Numbered from the stretch's first letter, positions 16,449 through 23,672 are shown. The stretch is 52,584 nucleotides of DNA from JACRIK01 sp040753835 (GCA_040753835.1 JBFMDM010000004.1:1-52584), one strand, 5' to 3'. Numbers and translations: made by a program. The notes: generated by a model from the sequence alone, not told the origin.

Positions 16449-16535
16449 TTACCGTTTCTTCTGAATCAGTTCCAAGACAATCTTAACAATCGTCCTGACA
16501 ACCTTTTTCCAGAAGCCGGACATTGACTTAAACAT
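16449..16535 (-). CDS. 28-residue cationic amphipathic peptide
   Basis: Short gene: ATG at 16535, TAA at 16449-16451. AGAAAGGA lies 7 bases before the ATG, the same type of ribosome-binding site as both neighbours, which is the main reason to believe it. The peptide begins MFKSMSGFWKKVV and ends LELIQKKR, with eight Lys/Arg, one Glu and a regularly spaced Val/Ile/Leu face, so it would form an amphipathic helix. A hairpin follows the stop. It could be a membrane-active toxin, lysis or regulatory peptide; no family is recognised. Confidence 0.5.
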   Translation of the reverse strand: MFKSMSGFWKKVVRTIVKIVLELIQKKR

Positions 16536-16575
16536 AAGTTTGTCCTTTCTTGCCATAGGATACTTTTGCCTATGG

Positions 16576-17151
16576 CTATGATTCCATATCATCATTCTCG
16601 TCAAAGCCCCGCTCAATTTCCTCTATTGATTTCTCGCTTCTGAATTTGTTTAACTGGCATTCCTTTTGGGCTATGCGGAAGAGATGCGCCCTGACCCGGC
16701 GGATAATACTTGCCAGGATAATATCGTCCTTTTTGAACTTGCCCTTGCTGATTGCCTTATAAGCCGCAAAATATGCCTCGGAAAACGGGTCATAAACCGG
16801 CATAATAAACTCACAATAATGACAGCCGATTTTCTTCAGGGTTGGCGTTAGCAACAAAAACAGATATGAGGTTATATCTTCCCGGATGGCTGGTTTGCTC
16901 CTGAATATCTTCACCAATTTATCAATCACTTCATTCCGGATGTTTAGTTCCTTTAATCCGTAGAATTCAACGATACTTTCTACAATACCATTGGGTTCTG
17001 AGAATTGCTTTTGCTGTAACCACGCTATTTTATTCTGGAGCAATCTGAAGGTATGCCGGAGCCATTCCATATCGTTGGTCTCGCCGCGTCTGAGGAGTTC
17101 GGCAAAATCCTTGGCGCTGAAGCATTTGGCGCAACATTTTTCGCCTGACAT
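16576..17151 (-). CDS. Unknown island protein with N-terminal CC-x-x-C
   Basis: 191 residues, AAAGGA before the ATG at 17151. The N-terminus MSGEKCCAKCF may bind metal. The rest is helical. The segment DPFSEAYFAAYKAISKGKFKKDDIILASIIRRVRAHLFRIAQKEC loosely resembles sigma-factor region 2 (EAxxALxKAI...FxxYLxRRIR), but without enough conserved positions for a firm call. The C-terminus is acidic. It belongs to the minus-strand island series with similar ribosome-binding sites. Function unknown. Confidence 0.55.
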   Translation of the reverse strand: MSGEKCCAKCFSAKDFAELLRRGETNDMEWLRHTFRLLQNKIAWLQQKQFSEPNGIVESIVEFYGLKELNIRNEVIDKLVKIFRSKPAIREDITSYLFLLLTPTLKKIGCHYCEFIMPVYDPFSEAYFAAYKAISKGKFKKDDIILASIIRRVRAHLFRIAQKECQLNKFRSEKSIEEIERGFDENDDMES

Positions 17152-17184
17152 ATATTATCCTTTCCGAAACGTTGTTATAACGAC

Positions 17185-17208
17185 CTCCCGGATAATATTT
17201 GCCGGGAG
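17185..17208 (-). terminator. Hairpin between island genes
   Basis: CTCCCGG/CCGGGAG, a perfect 7-bp stem with a 10-base loop, downstream of the 262-residue gene and upstream of the 191-residue gene on the minus strand. Confidence 0.4.
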
Positions 17209-17291
17209 AAATCGTTTGAGCGTTTCTGATAATATATTACACAAGGGCGAGGGGAAAATGAGAGGACGCCCGAAGGATTTTGGAAGGAAAA

Positions 17292-18080
17292 TTATGACCG
17301 GACCGGTAGATTAGATGGAGTAGTTTCAATGGGACAGATAAGTATGTATTTTAATCCTGGGGGTGGCTTGAATTGATAGGTATCAGGGGGTGTTGATGGG
17401 CTAATTTCAACTCCCCGCTTAAATGCCCGGAATCCTTTGCCGCGTCCGAGATTGACGTCAACCATGCGGCGGGCATCCTCAAAATAATCCCTTGCGGACT
17501 CATCGCTCAATTTATCCTTATCAAGCCGTCCGCCGCTCTCTTCTTTGACTTCTCTTGAGGCATGCCTGTATTCCTTAACGGCGTTTGTAGCGCCCGGAAA
17601 TCTCGGCTTGCCGGTTTCAATGTATTCCTTGATTATTGCGAATTGAATGGGCGTAAGGCAATCCCGTTTTATCCTGCCTTTTTCCTTTTTATAACAGGGG
17701 CGATTATCTCTAACGCCGTCAATGAACATATCGTAGTCGTTCTCGTGTTCAAGGAGTTTCTCGTATTGTTTTCTGGAGATGTTTTTTCTGCCTTTCTCAG
17801 TAATGGTATAGGAATATGAATTAGATAATGCCGCGATTATCTTGGATTCAGTCAGGTTTGGCTTTAACGACTTTATATTAAGCCGATTTTCTATTGAGCA
17901 AATCCACTTTTCTATATCAGACGGCTTGCGATCCAATTCTAATGCGGTTTTCTCAATATTACAATCATAGCCCTCATAAATACGCATAAAGTCAAAGTCG
18001 GAAATGTTGCTTAATTTATAAAACGTCTTTACATAATTCTTGACAAGCGTATTAAATTGAGAATGCGATTTGTTAAGCAT
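17292..18080 (-). CDS. Unknown island protein with possible helix-turn-helix
   Basis: 262 residues. About 39-62 (CNIEKTALELDRKPSDIEKWICS) has the pattern of a Fis/homeodomain-like helix-turn-helix, so DNA binding is plausible. The middle is charged, including YDMFIDGVRDNRPCYKKEKGRIKRDCLTPIQ with two Cys, and the C-terminal tail is Pro-rich. Its ATG overlaps the end of the upstream gene by 8 bases, indicating translational coupling. It is not recognised as a known family; a regulator or terminase-small-subunit-like protein are possibilities only. Confidence 0.5.
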   Translation of the reverse strand: MLNKSHSQFNTLVKNYVKTFYKLSNISDFDFMRIYEGYDCNIEKTALELDRKPSDIEKWICSIENRLNIKSLKPNLTESKIIAALSNSYSYTITEKGRKNISRKQYEKLLEHENDYDMFIDGVRDNRPCYKKEKGRIKRDCLTPIQFAIIKEYIETGKPRFPGATNAVKEYRHASREVKEESGGRLDKDKLSDESARDYFEDARRMVDVNLGRGKGFRAFKRGVEISPSTPPDTYQFKPPPGLKYILICPIETTPSNLPVRS

Positions 18081-18507
18081 TGATATTTGTGCCTTTTAAT
18101 GCCCAGTAGATAAATGGGTAGGTGTTATTCAAAAGAAGTTTTATCAGCACATTCCTTTTGGTTGTATCAGTCATCTTATGTAATTTGATAATATTATCAT
18201 CTGAAATTAATCGCTTAAAAAACCAATTGTTTCCCCATCCGGGCGGTAAATGGTGTTTAAACCCTTCATTCATTAACCGCTTGGTCCCGTTAGGTGAAGA
18301 CGGCTGGGCGCACAGAAAAACCCCCTCTAAATCAGGATAACTCCATCTTCCGATATAAAGATGTTTTATACCTTGAGGACGATATCTTAGAGAACAGATA
18401 TAATATTCTTTTCTTGTACTAATTCCTGAGAATTTGGCTGGCTTCCAATCTTGCGTTTTTAATATCCCTATTATTTCATTAACAATCTTGTCTCTCTTGT
18501 CGTTCAT
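18073..18507 (-). CDS. Unknown island protein (144 aa)
   Basis: AAGGAG lies 8 bases before the ATG at 18507. A soluble protein with aromatic-rich beta segments (KEYYICSLRYRPQGIKHLYIGRWSYPDLEGVFLC) and a Pro/Gly/Trp turn (HHLPPGWGNNWFFKRL). It is coupled to the next gene by an 8-base overlap and follows the PUA/EVE-like gene by 19 bases. No family recognised; co-occurrence with a PUA-like protein suggests an accessory or defence role at most. Confidence 0.5.
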   Translation of the reverse strand: MNDKRDKIVNEIIGILKTQDWKPAKFSGISTRKEYYICSLRYRPQGIKHLYIGRWSYPDLEGVFLCAQPSSPNGTKRLMNEGFKHHLPPGWGNNWFFKRLISDDNIIKLHKMTDTTKRNVLIKLLLNNTYPFIYWALKGTNINA

Positions 18508-18526
18508 TTTATTCTCCTTTTTATAT

Positions 18527-18967
18527 TTATGTAATAAGATCTATTACAGATTCAATAAAATCAGATTCATCAATTAATTCAAGTCTACTTGCTCTCCCAA
18601 ATCGTTGCAGCGGTCTGGGGGTAGGAAACATTTTTATTGATTTTATTTTCCTAATATGTCGTGGATTAGGGCCTTCTTGAAAAATATAATCGCCGGTCAC
18701 AACAAAAATACCGGCGATATTAAATCTTGTTGTCTGCCCGATGCCTACCATTACAATATCACCTTTTTGCATCCACAAACAGAATTGACGAAATGCCTTG
18801 TCAATAACCTCGGTGTAATTGTTTCTGCCTACCAACCGTCTTATTTGTTCGTTTGTTAATGAATTGTAGTCATAATTTATAATATCTTCATCTATGCCAA
18901 TGATATTCCTGTTTCTAAAAATATCCCACCATTCATTAAATGTTTTCATAACCCAATATTTACGCAT
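18527..18967 (-). CDS. PUA/EVE-like domain protein (McrB-N/Mrr-N-like)
   Basis: 146 residues. The segment KGDIVMVGIGQTTRFNIAGIFVVTGDYIFQEG, followed by PRHIRKIKSIKMF, matches the pattern of PUA-fold modules found at the N-terminus of modification-dependent restriction proteins (GDxVxV...GIGxVTGxYxY...RxVxW). Such domains read modified bases. No nuclease or GTPase partner is adjacent. The start may be 18967 or the internal Met at codon 7; the first has AGGG at suitable distance. Family placement is by pattern only, so moderate. Confidence 0.5.
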   Translation of the reverse strand: MRKYWVMKTFNEWWDIFRNRNIIGIDEDIINYDYNSLTNEQIRRLVGRNNYTEVIDKAFRQFCLWMQKGDIVMVGIGQTTRFNIAGIFVVTGDYIFQEGPNPRHIRKIKSIKMFPTPRPLQRFGRASRLELIDESDFIESVIDLIT

Positions 18968-19051
18968 ATTTACCCTTTTTGTTTTATTATAATTATACCG
19001 ATAGAATAAAAAATGGTCCCCTGGCAGTCAAGCAAATGGATAGATGAAGAA

Positions 19052-19071
19052 CCCCACCCTTACGGGTGGGG
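19052..19071 (-). terminator. Strong hairpin after zinc-ribbon gene
   Basis: CCCCACCC/GGGTGGGG, a perfect 8-bp stem with a TTAC loop, 50 bases after the zinc-ribbon gene's stop on the minus strand and before the PUA-like gene. TTCTTC follows on the minus strand. Confidence 0.55.
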
Positions 19072-19120
19072 AACTTCCGCTATATTAGACGTCCCCTCGC
19101 AATCTTTCGTATGAATTTAT

Positions 19121-19459
19121 TTACTTGCTTTTCTGAATTTGTATAATTGATGACACCACCACCCAAATCCATACGAATATTGGAAACAACATAACAGAAC
19201 CAGCCCAATGTGCTCCGCTGAATATAACCGCAAATGCGACTATCCATCCAATAACCCAGCAAATCATTTGTATTATGCCTCTTACCAGATTACCCCCGAT
19301 TATCGTTCCTACCCCTGGCCAAATAAACATATTTAGCAAAAGTCCTACAACTGTCATCCCTTTTGCGGACTTAGGTTTATCGGAAAAGCCACAATGAGGA
19401 CAAACCGTTGCAGTATCTGACATATCCTTACCGCATTCTTTACATTTTATAAGTGCCAT
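19121..19459 (-). CDS. Zinc-ribbon membrane protein
   Basis: 112 residues. Start set at 19459 (MALIKCKECGKDM) because AAAGGA lies 8 bases upstream and the zinc ribbon begins there; an in-frame ATG 33 bases further out is less likely. CKECG...CPHCG (about residues 6-24) forms a zinc ribbon. About three hydrophobic helices follow (MTVVGLLLNMFIWPGVGTIIGG, IIQMICWVIGWIVAFAVIF, GSVMLFPIFVWIWVVVSSII). It resembles TM2-like zinc-ribbon proteins of unknown role. It may be co-transcribed with the lipoprotein gene upstream. Confidence 0.7.
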   Translation of the reverse strand: MALIKCKECGKDMSDTATVCPHCGFSDKPKSAKGMTVVGLLLNMFIWPGVGTIIGGNLVRGIIQMICWVIGWIVAFAVIFSGAHWAGSVMLFPIFVWIWVVVSSIIQIQKSK

Positions 19460-19518
19460 ATGGCACATCCTTTCATAATAGGGTTCTTTCATAATGAAGA
19501 ACCATAGTTCGTTTAATA

Positions 19519-19887
19519 TTATTTATATTTAATCCGTGCGGGCACGCCTCGCACTACAGTGGTAGACGAGAAATAAAGTCCCAGAATACTCGTCGTTTTT
19601 GTATCAACTTTTGCATTAAGCAAGGTATTTGCACCAGAAACTTGAGCAAGAGCATCTTCATATGCCGCAATTGTCCCAGCATTGCCGAACCAGAATATGC
19701 CCAACAAACCCGTATTAGATGAACACCCTTCCACTTCTTGATTTTTTAATATTTCGTATTTTTCCGTCGGTATTTGAAGATTGGTTATGGTTGATATTCC
19801 GCCGGGATTCTGAATAGACATACATCCTGCACCAACCGCCACGAAAATGATGGTGCATATCACTGCGACCAGTTTTCTTTTTGGCAT
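19519..19887 (-). CDS. Small lipoprotein (TRL/DUF6567-like)
   Basis: 122 residues with an excellent ribosome-binding site (AGGAGGTG before the ATG at 19887). The signal peptide ends in lipobox VGAGC (Cys22). The mature part has GLLGIFWFGNAGTIAAYEDALAQVSGANTLLNAKVDTKTTSILGLYFSSTTVVRGVPARI, the 'GN...AYxxAL...GAxxLLxxxVD' arrangement of small TRL- or DUF6567-like lipoproteins. Function unknown. A promoter-like sequence lies about 450 bases upstream at 20337-20364 with a hairpin-rich leader between. Confidence 0.7.
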   Translation of the reverse strand: MPKRKLVAVICTIIFVAVGAGCMSIQNPGGISTITNLQIPTEKYEILKNQEVEGCSSNTGLLGIFWFGNAGTIAAYEDALAQVSGANTLLNAKVDTKTTSILGLYFSSTTVVRGVPARIKYK

Positions 19888-19917
19888 ATAACACCTCCTG
19901 AGCCGGGTTCTTTCGCA

Positions 19918-20300
19918 AGAAAGAACCTACAGTAATCGTTTTATAAAGGGGTATCGTTAGAGGTGGCGATTTGTGGAGTCAATGGCTGGTAATCCATAAG
20001 GAATAACTGTCAGTAATTCACAGTAATCCTTCGCTTTCGCTCAGGATAACTGGCTGTAACGACCTTCGGTCTAACAGCCATTAAAAAGCCACCTAAATAC
20101 CCCAGCAAATCCTTTCGGACTTACTACCAGCGACGGTTAAAGAAGTATCAGGTGGCGAGTAAACGCCACCCGACCTCAAACACCCCGTCGCTGGATTTTA
20201 AAGTGCCGAAGTCAGGTTAATCCCGCACATAACTTATGTACGGGACAAGCGATAAGTATTTTAAGTTGTCGTGACCCAACGGGTCAGTTTTGTTCCATCC
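19918..20300 (-). ncRNA. Candidate structured RNA / leader
   Basis: No gene over about 380 bases, but a nested set of stems is visible: AGGTGGC (19961-19967) with GCCACCT (20088-20094) closing a domain; GGCTGT..GACC with GGTC..ACAGCC (20052-20079); CCAGCGACGG (20127-20136) with CCGTCGCTGG (20185-20194) enclosing GGTGGCG/CGCCACC (20151-20170); and an 11-base arm hairpin at 20222-20244. A promoter-like site (20337-20364) would transcribe it leftwards towards the lipoprotein gene. No known riboswitch class is recognised. Confidence 0.4.
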
Positions 20301-20336
20301 ACACCTCCTTCCATAAATCCAAATTTACTTTATATA

Positions 20337-20364
20337 ATAATACTTTTATTGTCAAATATGTCAA
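20337..20364 (-). promoter_or_regulatory. Candidate minus-strand promoter and ribosome-binding site
   Basis: On the minus strand: TTGACA (20364-20359), 16 bases, TATTAT (20342-20337). A second TTGACA lies at 20355-20350. Downstream, AAGGAGGTG (20310-20302) precedes an ATG at 20298 that opens only a four-codon frame (M-E-Q-N-stop). Confidence 0.5.
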
Positions 20365-20374
20365 GGAAAAAAAT

Positions 20375-20960
20375 CACCCCGAATACCTTCCCCAATTCCA
20401 ATCAGGCAATATCCTTCCTGTAGTCAGGATAAACCCCTGCCTTAACCAGACAGGACCCTTTCTGTAATAACAGGGTAACGTCTTTATGATAAATGAGGGC
20501 TACTAATGAGTCAAGCAGATATTACCTTATTATTAATCAGGGAACGCCTTCTGATTGGCACAAGACCCTTAGGTGAGTAGTCAGGCGCTATCTCTGAGAC
20601 CGCTTGGTATTATCTGTTGAACAGGCAAAAACTATCTTCGGCCTGAGGCGATATACTCCATAAGAGCGGTTGATACCCTTAATAAGAACGGCGAATGCCC
20701 CCAGTAAAATAAGGACATTCCCGGCCTAAAATAGAGGGATACCCCCCCTTACCCTATCCCCCACCGGTGGGGGCGGGAATTAAGATAACTCTAAATAAAT
20801 CAAAGGGTAATATCAAAAAACGCCCCCAATCGGTAGCAGGTTATACCCAAAAAGAACCTCTTTGCCCCCCATCCGTGCAAATCCATGGACGTCTCTTGCG
20901 GCCTGGCTGGTAGGGGGCGGGGCGGGCGTAATTGGGTAAGGCGTCGCCAGAATTTCTGAC
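20375..20960. other. Non-coding stretch with many small hairpins
   Basis: No gene is supported on either strand. From about 20400 to 20480 short stems follow each other (TATCCT/AGGATA, CCTG/CAGG, CTGT/ACAG), with further ones at about 20537-20556 and 20622-20645. A perfect 16-base palindrome, CCCCCACC/GGTGGGGG, lies at 20758-20773. There are no regular CRISPR-like spacers. Confidence 0.4.
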
Positions 20961-21067
20961 CTGCAAGTCAAGTATTTCGCGCCTGCCTGTGCCAACGGCA
21001 GGCAGGGATTCTATAGGTAGGTGTGCTTGCCCAGCACATAGAATATGTGCTGTGGTGTCACCGGACC
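20961..21067 (+). repeat. 107-bp inverted repeat, left copy
   Basis: Matches the reverse complement of 23052-23158 without gaps, with 7 mismatches by eye. It contains two internal hairpins: GCCTGCC/GGCAGGC and CAGCACATA/TATGTGCTG. It bounds the restriction-modification pair on the left. Confidence 0.9.
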
Positions 21068-21126
21068 AAACCTCTTTTAATTTAAGCATAATCTATTTCC
21101 AGAGAATTACTAATCCAATCGCTGAT

Positions 21127-21760
21127 TTATTTTTCCAATCTCTTTATCTCTGCCTTGATTTCTTCAATAACCTCGGTATTATGAATTTTCTTCTTATCGC
21201 CTTCTTTTATGGATATTACATAGAACACCTTGCCGCCGAATTTCTCTGTGAACTTCTTATGGGTGGCGAGTTGCAGAGAGTGTTCCTTGAATATCTGCGG
21301 AATGTGTGAGACATCACCGGCTGGTTTTACCTGAAGCCCAATATACTTATCCTTTATCTTTATAAAGAAGTCAACGTTGAATAATCTGTCCCATTCATCA
21401 GTCGCCGGTTCTATATTTTACCCCCAAGATTTGCCCTAATTGCCCATAGATGGTTTTTATCTCGGTCATATAGCCGTCAAAGGTCCGGTCTATGACCACG
21501 GTGTACATATAGTCAATGCAATCCTTTTCGGTAATGTCTTCAACTTCGGCTGAAATTACCTCTGTAATCTTTACATATAACTTCCGGCCTAATTCATCAA
21601 GGTGTTCTTTTGGCTTGACATTGGTCAGGTAATACTTCTTCCAATCGGTAACTGTTTTAGGGGCGCACTTTCTTATCTCCGCTGAAACCGCTCCGACATT
21701 GCGTTTGAAGTTCAACTGGAAACGGTTCATAGCGCTGTTCAGAATCCATTCCTTAGCCAT
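21127..21760 (-). pseudogene. MjaI-like type II restriction endonuclease, frameshifted
   Basis: The frame from ATG 21760 (MAKEWILNSAMNRFQLNFKRNVGAVSAEIRKC, the MjaI-type N-terminus) runs 120 codons and stops at 21398. The alternate frame from about 21417 continues without a stop to 21127: EPATDEWDRLFNVDFFIKIKDKYIGLQVKPAG...EIKRLEK. Restoring one A in the AAAA run near 21418 joins the two. The D...QVK arrangement in the second half fits the PD-(D/E)XK catalytic core, so the frameshift removes the active site. Start and preceding methylase stop abut. It is either a real inactivation or a one-base sequencing error in a homopolymer. The family recognises CTAG in its archaeal namesake; specificity here is inferred. 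Confidence 0.8.
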
Positions 21761-22888
21761 TTATCTTTTACCTTTCTGTTTGTCCCTGACAACACAGTTT
21801 AATTCGCCGGGCTGGTAGATATCCGAATTGTCTATCTTAGAGCCGAAGCGCAGTTTCCTGGGGTCAATCTTTTTGTCAAATTGTATCGGGTCTTTGAAGA
21901 TATAAGGTAATTTCGTAATCCGGTCATTGAAATCAGTCTGGTGTTCGGCCTGTCTGATAATCTCAAATTCGGCGTCATTAAAAAGGTTTTGTTTGGTCGC
22001 GCCTATTTTTTCTTTTATCACCGGCAGGAATTCCTCGTTAATCTCGTAGCCGACAGAATTACGCTCCAAATTTTTGGCGGCTAAAGAGGTTGTGCCGCTG
22101 CCTAAGAACGGGTCAAGCACCGTATCGCCTGCAAAACTGAACATCTTAATTAGACGTTTGGGGAGTTCCTGGGGGAACATTGCCAGGTGCTTATCCTGTT
22201 TTTCTCCGGCAAAGTTCCAATGTCCGTAAAAGAATTTGTTCCATTCCTCAATAGTCATCTTTGATTTGTCGCGTATGGCTTTGGGAGGAATCGGCAACTC
22301 GCCTAACTTCTTGAAGATGAGGATAAATTCGTAGTCCAATTTGATGATGCCGTTGCGGGGATAAGGGAAAGAGCCCATAATAGTTGCCCCGCCGGTGGTA
22401 TGGCAAGTGGTAACCTTCTGCCAGATGATTGCGCCCATATAATCAAACCCGATGGTCTCGCAGAATTTGATTATCTCGGTGCGAATAGGAATAATCTTGT
22501 AGCGTCCATAATAAACCGAACGGGCAAACTGGTCGCCAATATTGATGCAGAGACGACAGCCCTTCTTAAGAACACGATAACATTCAGACCAGACCAGATT
22601 AAGATTATTTATATAGTCCTCGTAGGTATCATTGAAGCCAATCTGGTAACCGTTGCCATAGTCCTTTAATTGCCAATAGGGCGGCGAGGTAATGATTAAG
22701 TGAACGGATTCATCCGGAATTTCTTTCATCCATCTTGAATCACCAATTACTAACTTGTGGTGTGTCACGACTTTCTTCTGGTCAATTGGCTTATGTAATT
22801 CCGGCGTTGCTAAATAATGGGACGATGTGTTTTCCCTGACCTGATGAATAGATTTCTTCTGTGCTCTGTTTGATGTTTTTGTTGCCAT
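21761..22888 (-). CDS. Site-specific DNA methyltransferase (beta class, N4-cytosine type)
   Basis: 375 residues. Catalytic motif IV TSPPYW (about 67-72) precedes the SAM-binding DPFLGSGTT (about 259-267), the beta-class order; SPPY with Trp favours N4-cytosine methylation. The next gene is the MjaI-like endonuclease, so it should protect the same site. A strong promoter ends 6 bases before the ATG, leaving almost no leader, so the mRNA may be leaderless. The methylase appears intact although its endonuclease is frameshifted. Confidence 0.88.
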   Translation of the reverse strand: MATKTSNRAQKKSIHQVRENTSSHYLATPELHKPIDQKKVVTHHKLVIGDSRWMKEIPDESVHLIITSPPYWQLKDYGNGYQIGFNDTYEDYINNLNLVWSECYRVLKKGCRLCINIGDQFARSVYYGRYKIIPIRTEIIKFCETIGFDYMGAIIWQKVTTCHTTGGATIMGSFPYPRNGIIKLDYEFILIFKKLGELPIPPKAIRDKSKMTIEEWNKFFYGHWNFAGEKQDKHLAMFPQELPKRLIKMFSFAGDTVLDPFLGSGTTSLAAKNLERNSVGYEINEEFLPVIKEKIGATKQNLFNDAEFEIIRQAEHQTDFNDRITKLPYIFKDPIQFDKKIDPRKLRFGSKIDNSDIYQPGELNCVVRDKQKGKR

Positions 22889-22894
22889 AAAGGG

Positions 22895-22922
22895 AGTATA
22901 GCCAAGTATCCGGATAAGTCAA
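22895..22922 (-). promoter_or_regulatory. Promoter of the methyltransferase gene
   Basis: On the minus strand TTGACT (22922-22917), 16 bases, TATACT (22900-22895). Transcription should start close to the ATG at 22888. Confidence 0.65.
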
Positions 22923-23051
22923 GGATTAATTAAACGCCATCCTGCCAAATCCCCATTGCCTTTGCCAGAAATCGGGGCGAAAAGCGTAGCCCTTCGCTTT
23001 GCTCCCCGCAGGGGCGGGACTGCGCTTCGCGGAATCCGGGGAGAATCTGCA

Positions 23052-23158
23052 GGCCCGGCGACACCACAGCACATATTCTATGTGATGGGCAAGCACACCT
23101 ACCTATAGAACCCCTGTCTGCCGTTGGCACAGGCAGGCGCGAAGTACTTGACTTGTAG
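23052..23158 (-). repeat. 107-bp inverted repeat, right copy
   Basis: Reverse complement of 20961-21067, same length, about 93% identical by eye. It closes the restriction-modification cassette 25 bases before the stop of the YjbQ gene. Confidence 0.9.
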
Positions 23159-23182
23159 AGCATGCTTTTCTTGAAATAACCC

Positions 23183-23578
23183 TTATGCCCCAATGAATTT
23201 CAAGTAAATCTCGCGCCGGCGCGGGCCGTCAAACTCGCAGAAAAAGATGCCCTGCCATCGGCCCAGAACCAGTTTTCCGCCCTCTACAAGCACGGTTATG
23301 GATGAGCCGATAAGAGACGCCTTGATGTGGGCGTCTGAATTGCCTTCGCTGTGCTTGTATGAGTTGCGGACCGGGACCATCTTGTTGAGCGTCTCAATGA
23401 TGTCCTCGGTAACCGAAGGGTCGGCGTGCTCGTTGATGGTCACGGCCGCGGTGGAGTGCGGGACATAGATATAAAGCGCCCCGTCCGACCATTTGTTTTC
23501 TTTTAGCGCCTGGTTGACCAGCCCGGTGATGTCAACCATTTCAGTCCGGCCTGATGTCTTGATGGGGATAATAACCAT
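23183..23578 (-). CDS. yjbQ: YjbQ family (UPF0047) protein
   Basis: 131 residues from the ATG at 23578; an in-frame TTG two codons earlier is less likely. Family motifs are YVPHSTAAVTINEHADPSVTEDI, the Glu-Gly-Asn-Ser-Asp-Ala-His segment (about 78-84), and LGRWQGIFFCEFDGPRRREI. YjbQ proteins are small trimeric enzymes with a conserved His/Glu site and weak thiamin-phosphate-synthase activity in some members; the physiological role is unsettled. All conserved residues are present. Confidence 0.9.
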   Translation of the reverse strand: MVIIPIKTSGRTEMVDITGLVNQALKENKWSDGALYIYVPHSTAAVTINEHADPSVTEDIIETLNKMVPVRNSYKHSEGNSDAHIKASLIGSSITVLVEGGKLVLGRWQGIFFCEFDGPRRREIYLKFIGA

Positions 23579-23613
23579 AGGCAACCACAGATTCCACAGA
23601 TAGTAAGGATTTT

Positions 23614-23646
23614 AGCGCCCCGCACCGTTGCTTGGGGCGGGGCGCT
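23614..23646 (-). terminator. GC-rich hairpin after gdhA
   Basis: AGCGCCCCGC (23614-23623) and GCGGGGCGCT (23637-23646) form a perfect 10-bp stem 27 bases beyond the gdhA stop. A CAACCACAGATT.. half repeat (23582-23602) lies next to it. CTTTTCT follows on the plus strand. Confidence 0.6.
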
Positions 23647-23672
23647 CTTTTCTATACGCTACACGTTGTACG

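Larger units (their letters stand above)
20961..23158. mobile_element. Inverted-repeat-bounded restriction-modification cassette
   Basis: A 2.2-kb unit: a 107-bp inverted repeat at each end, and inside only an M gene and its frameshifted R gene. No transposase is present, so if mobile it would need help in trans. The repeats could alternatively be independent insertions of a dispersed structured element. No clear target-site duplication was found. Confidence 0.5.

Noticed and set aside
17250..17315. Plus-strand mini-frame starting MRGRPKDFGRK
   Set aside because: Only 18 codons, AT-hook-like by chance, overlapping the end of the minus-strand 262-residue gene; no independent support.
20284..20298. 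M-E-Q-N-stop as a real gene
   Set aside because: Four codons cannot be called a gene; kept only as a feature of the leader candidate.
20390..20760. CRISPR-like array
   Set aside because: Short stems recur, but there is no constant repeat of 24 or more bases and no even spacing; no cas gene is near.
20925..21000. tRNA-like sequence around the left inverted repeat (a loop reading CTGCAAG, compatible with a Cys anticodon)
   Set aside because: The anticodon stem does not pair beyond two positions and no acceptor or T arm can be drawn; it is repeat sequence.
22930..23193. Small protein-like frames within both 107-bp inverted repeats (for example ending ...RLPVPTADRGSIGRCACP)
   Set aside because: The same DNA gives peptides in different frames at the two copies, with no ribosome-binding site; it is structured repeat DNA rather than coding.
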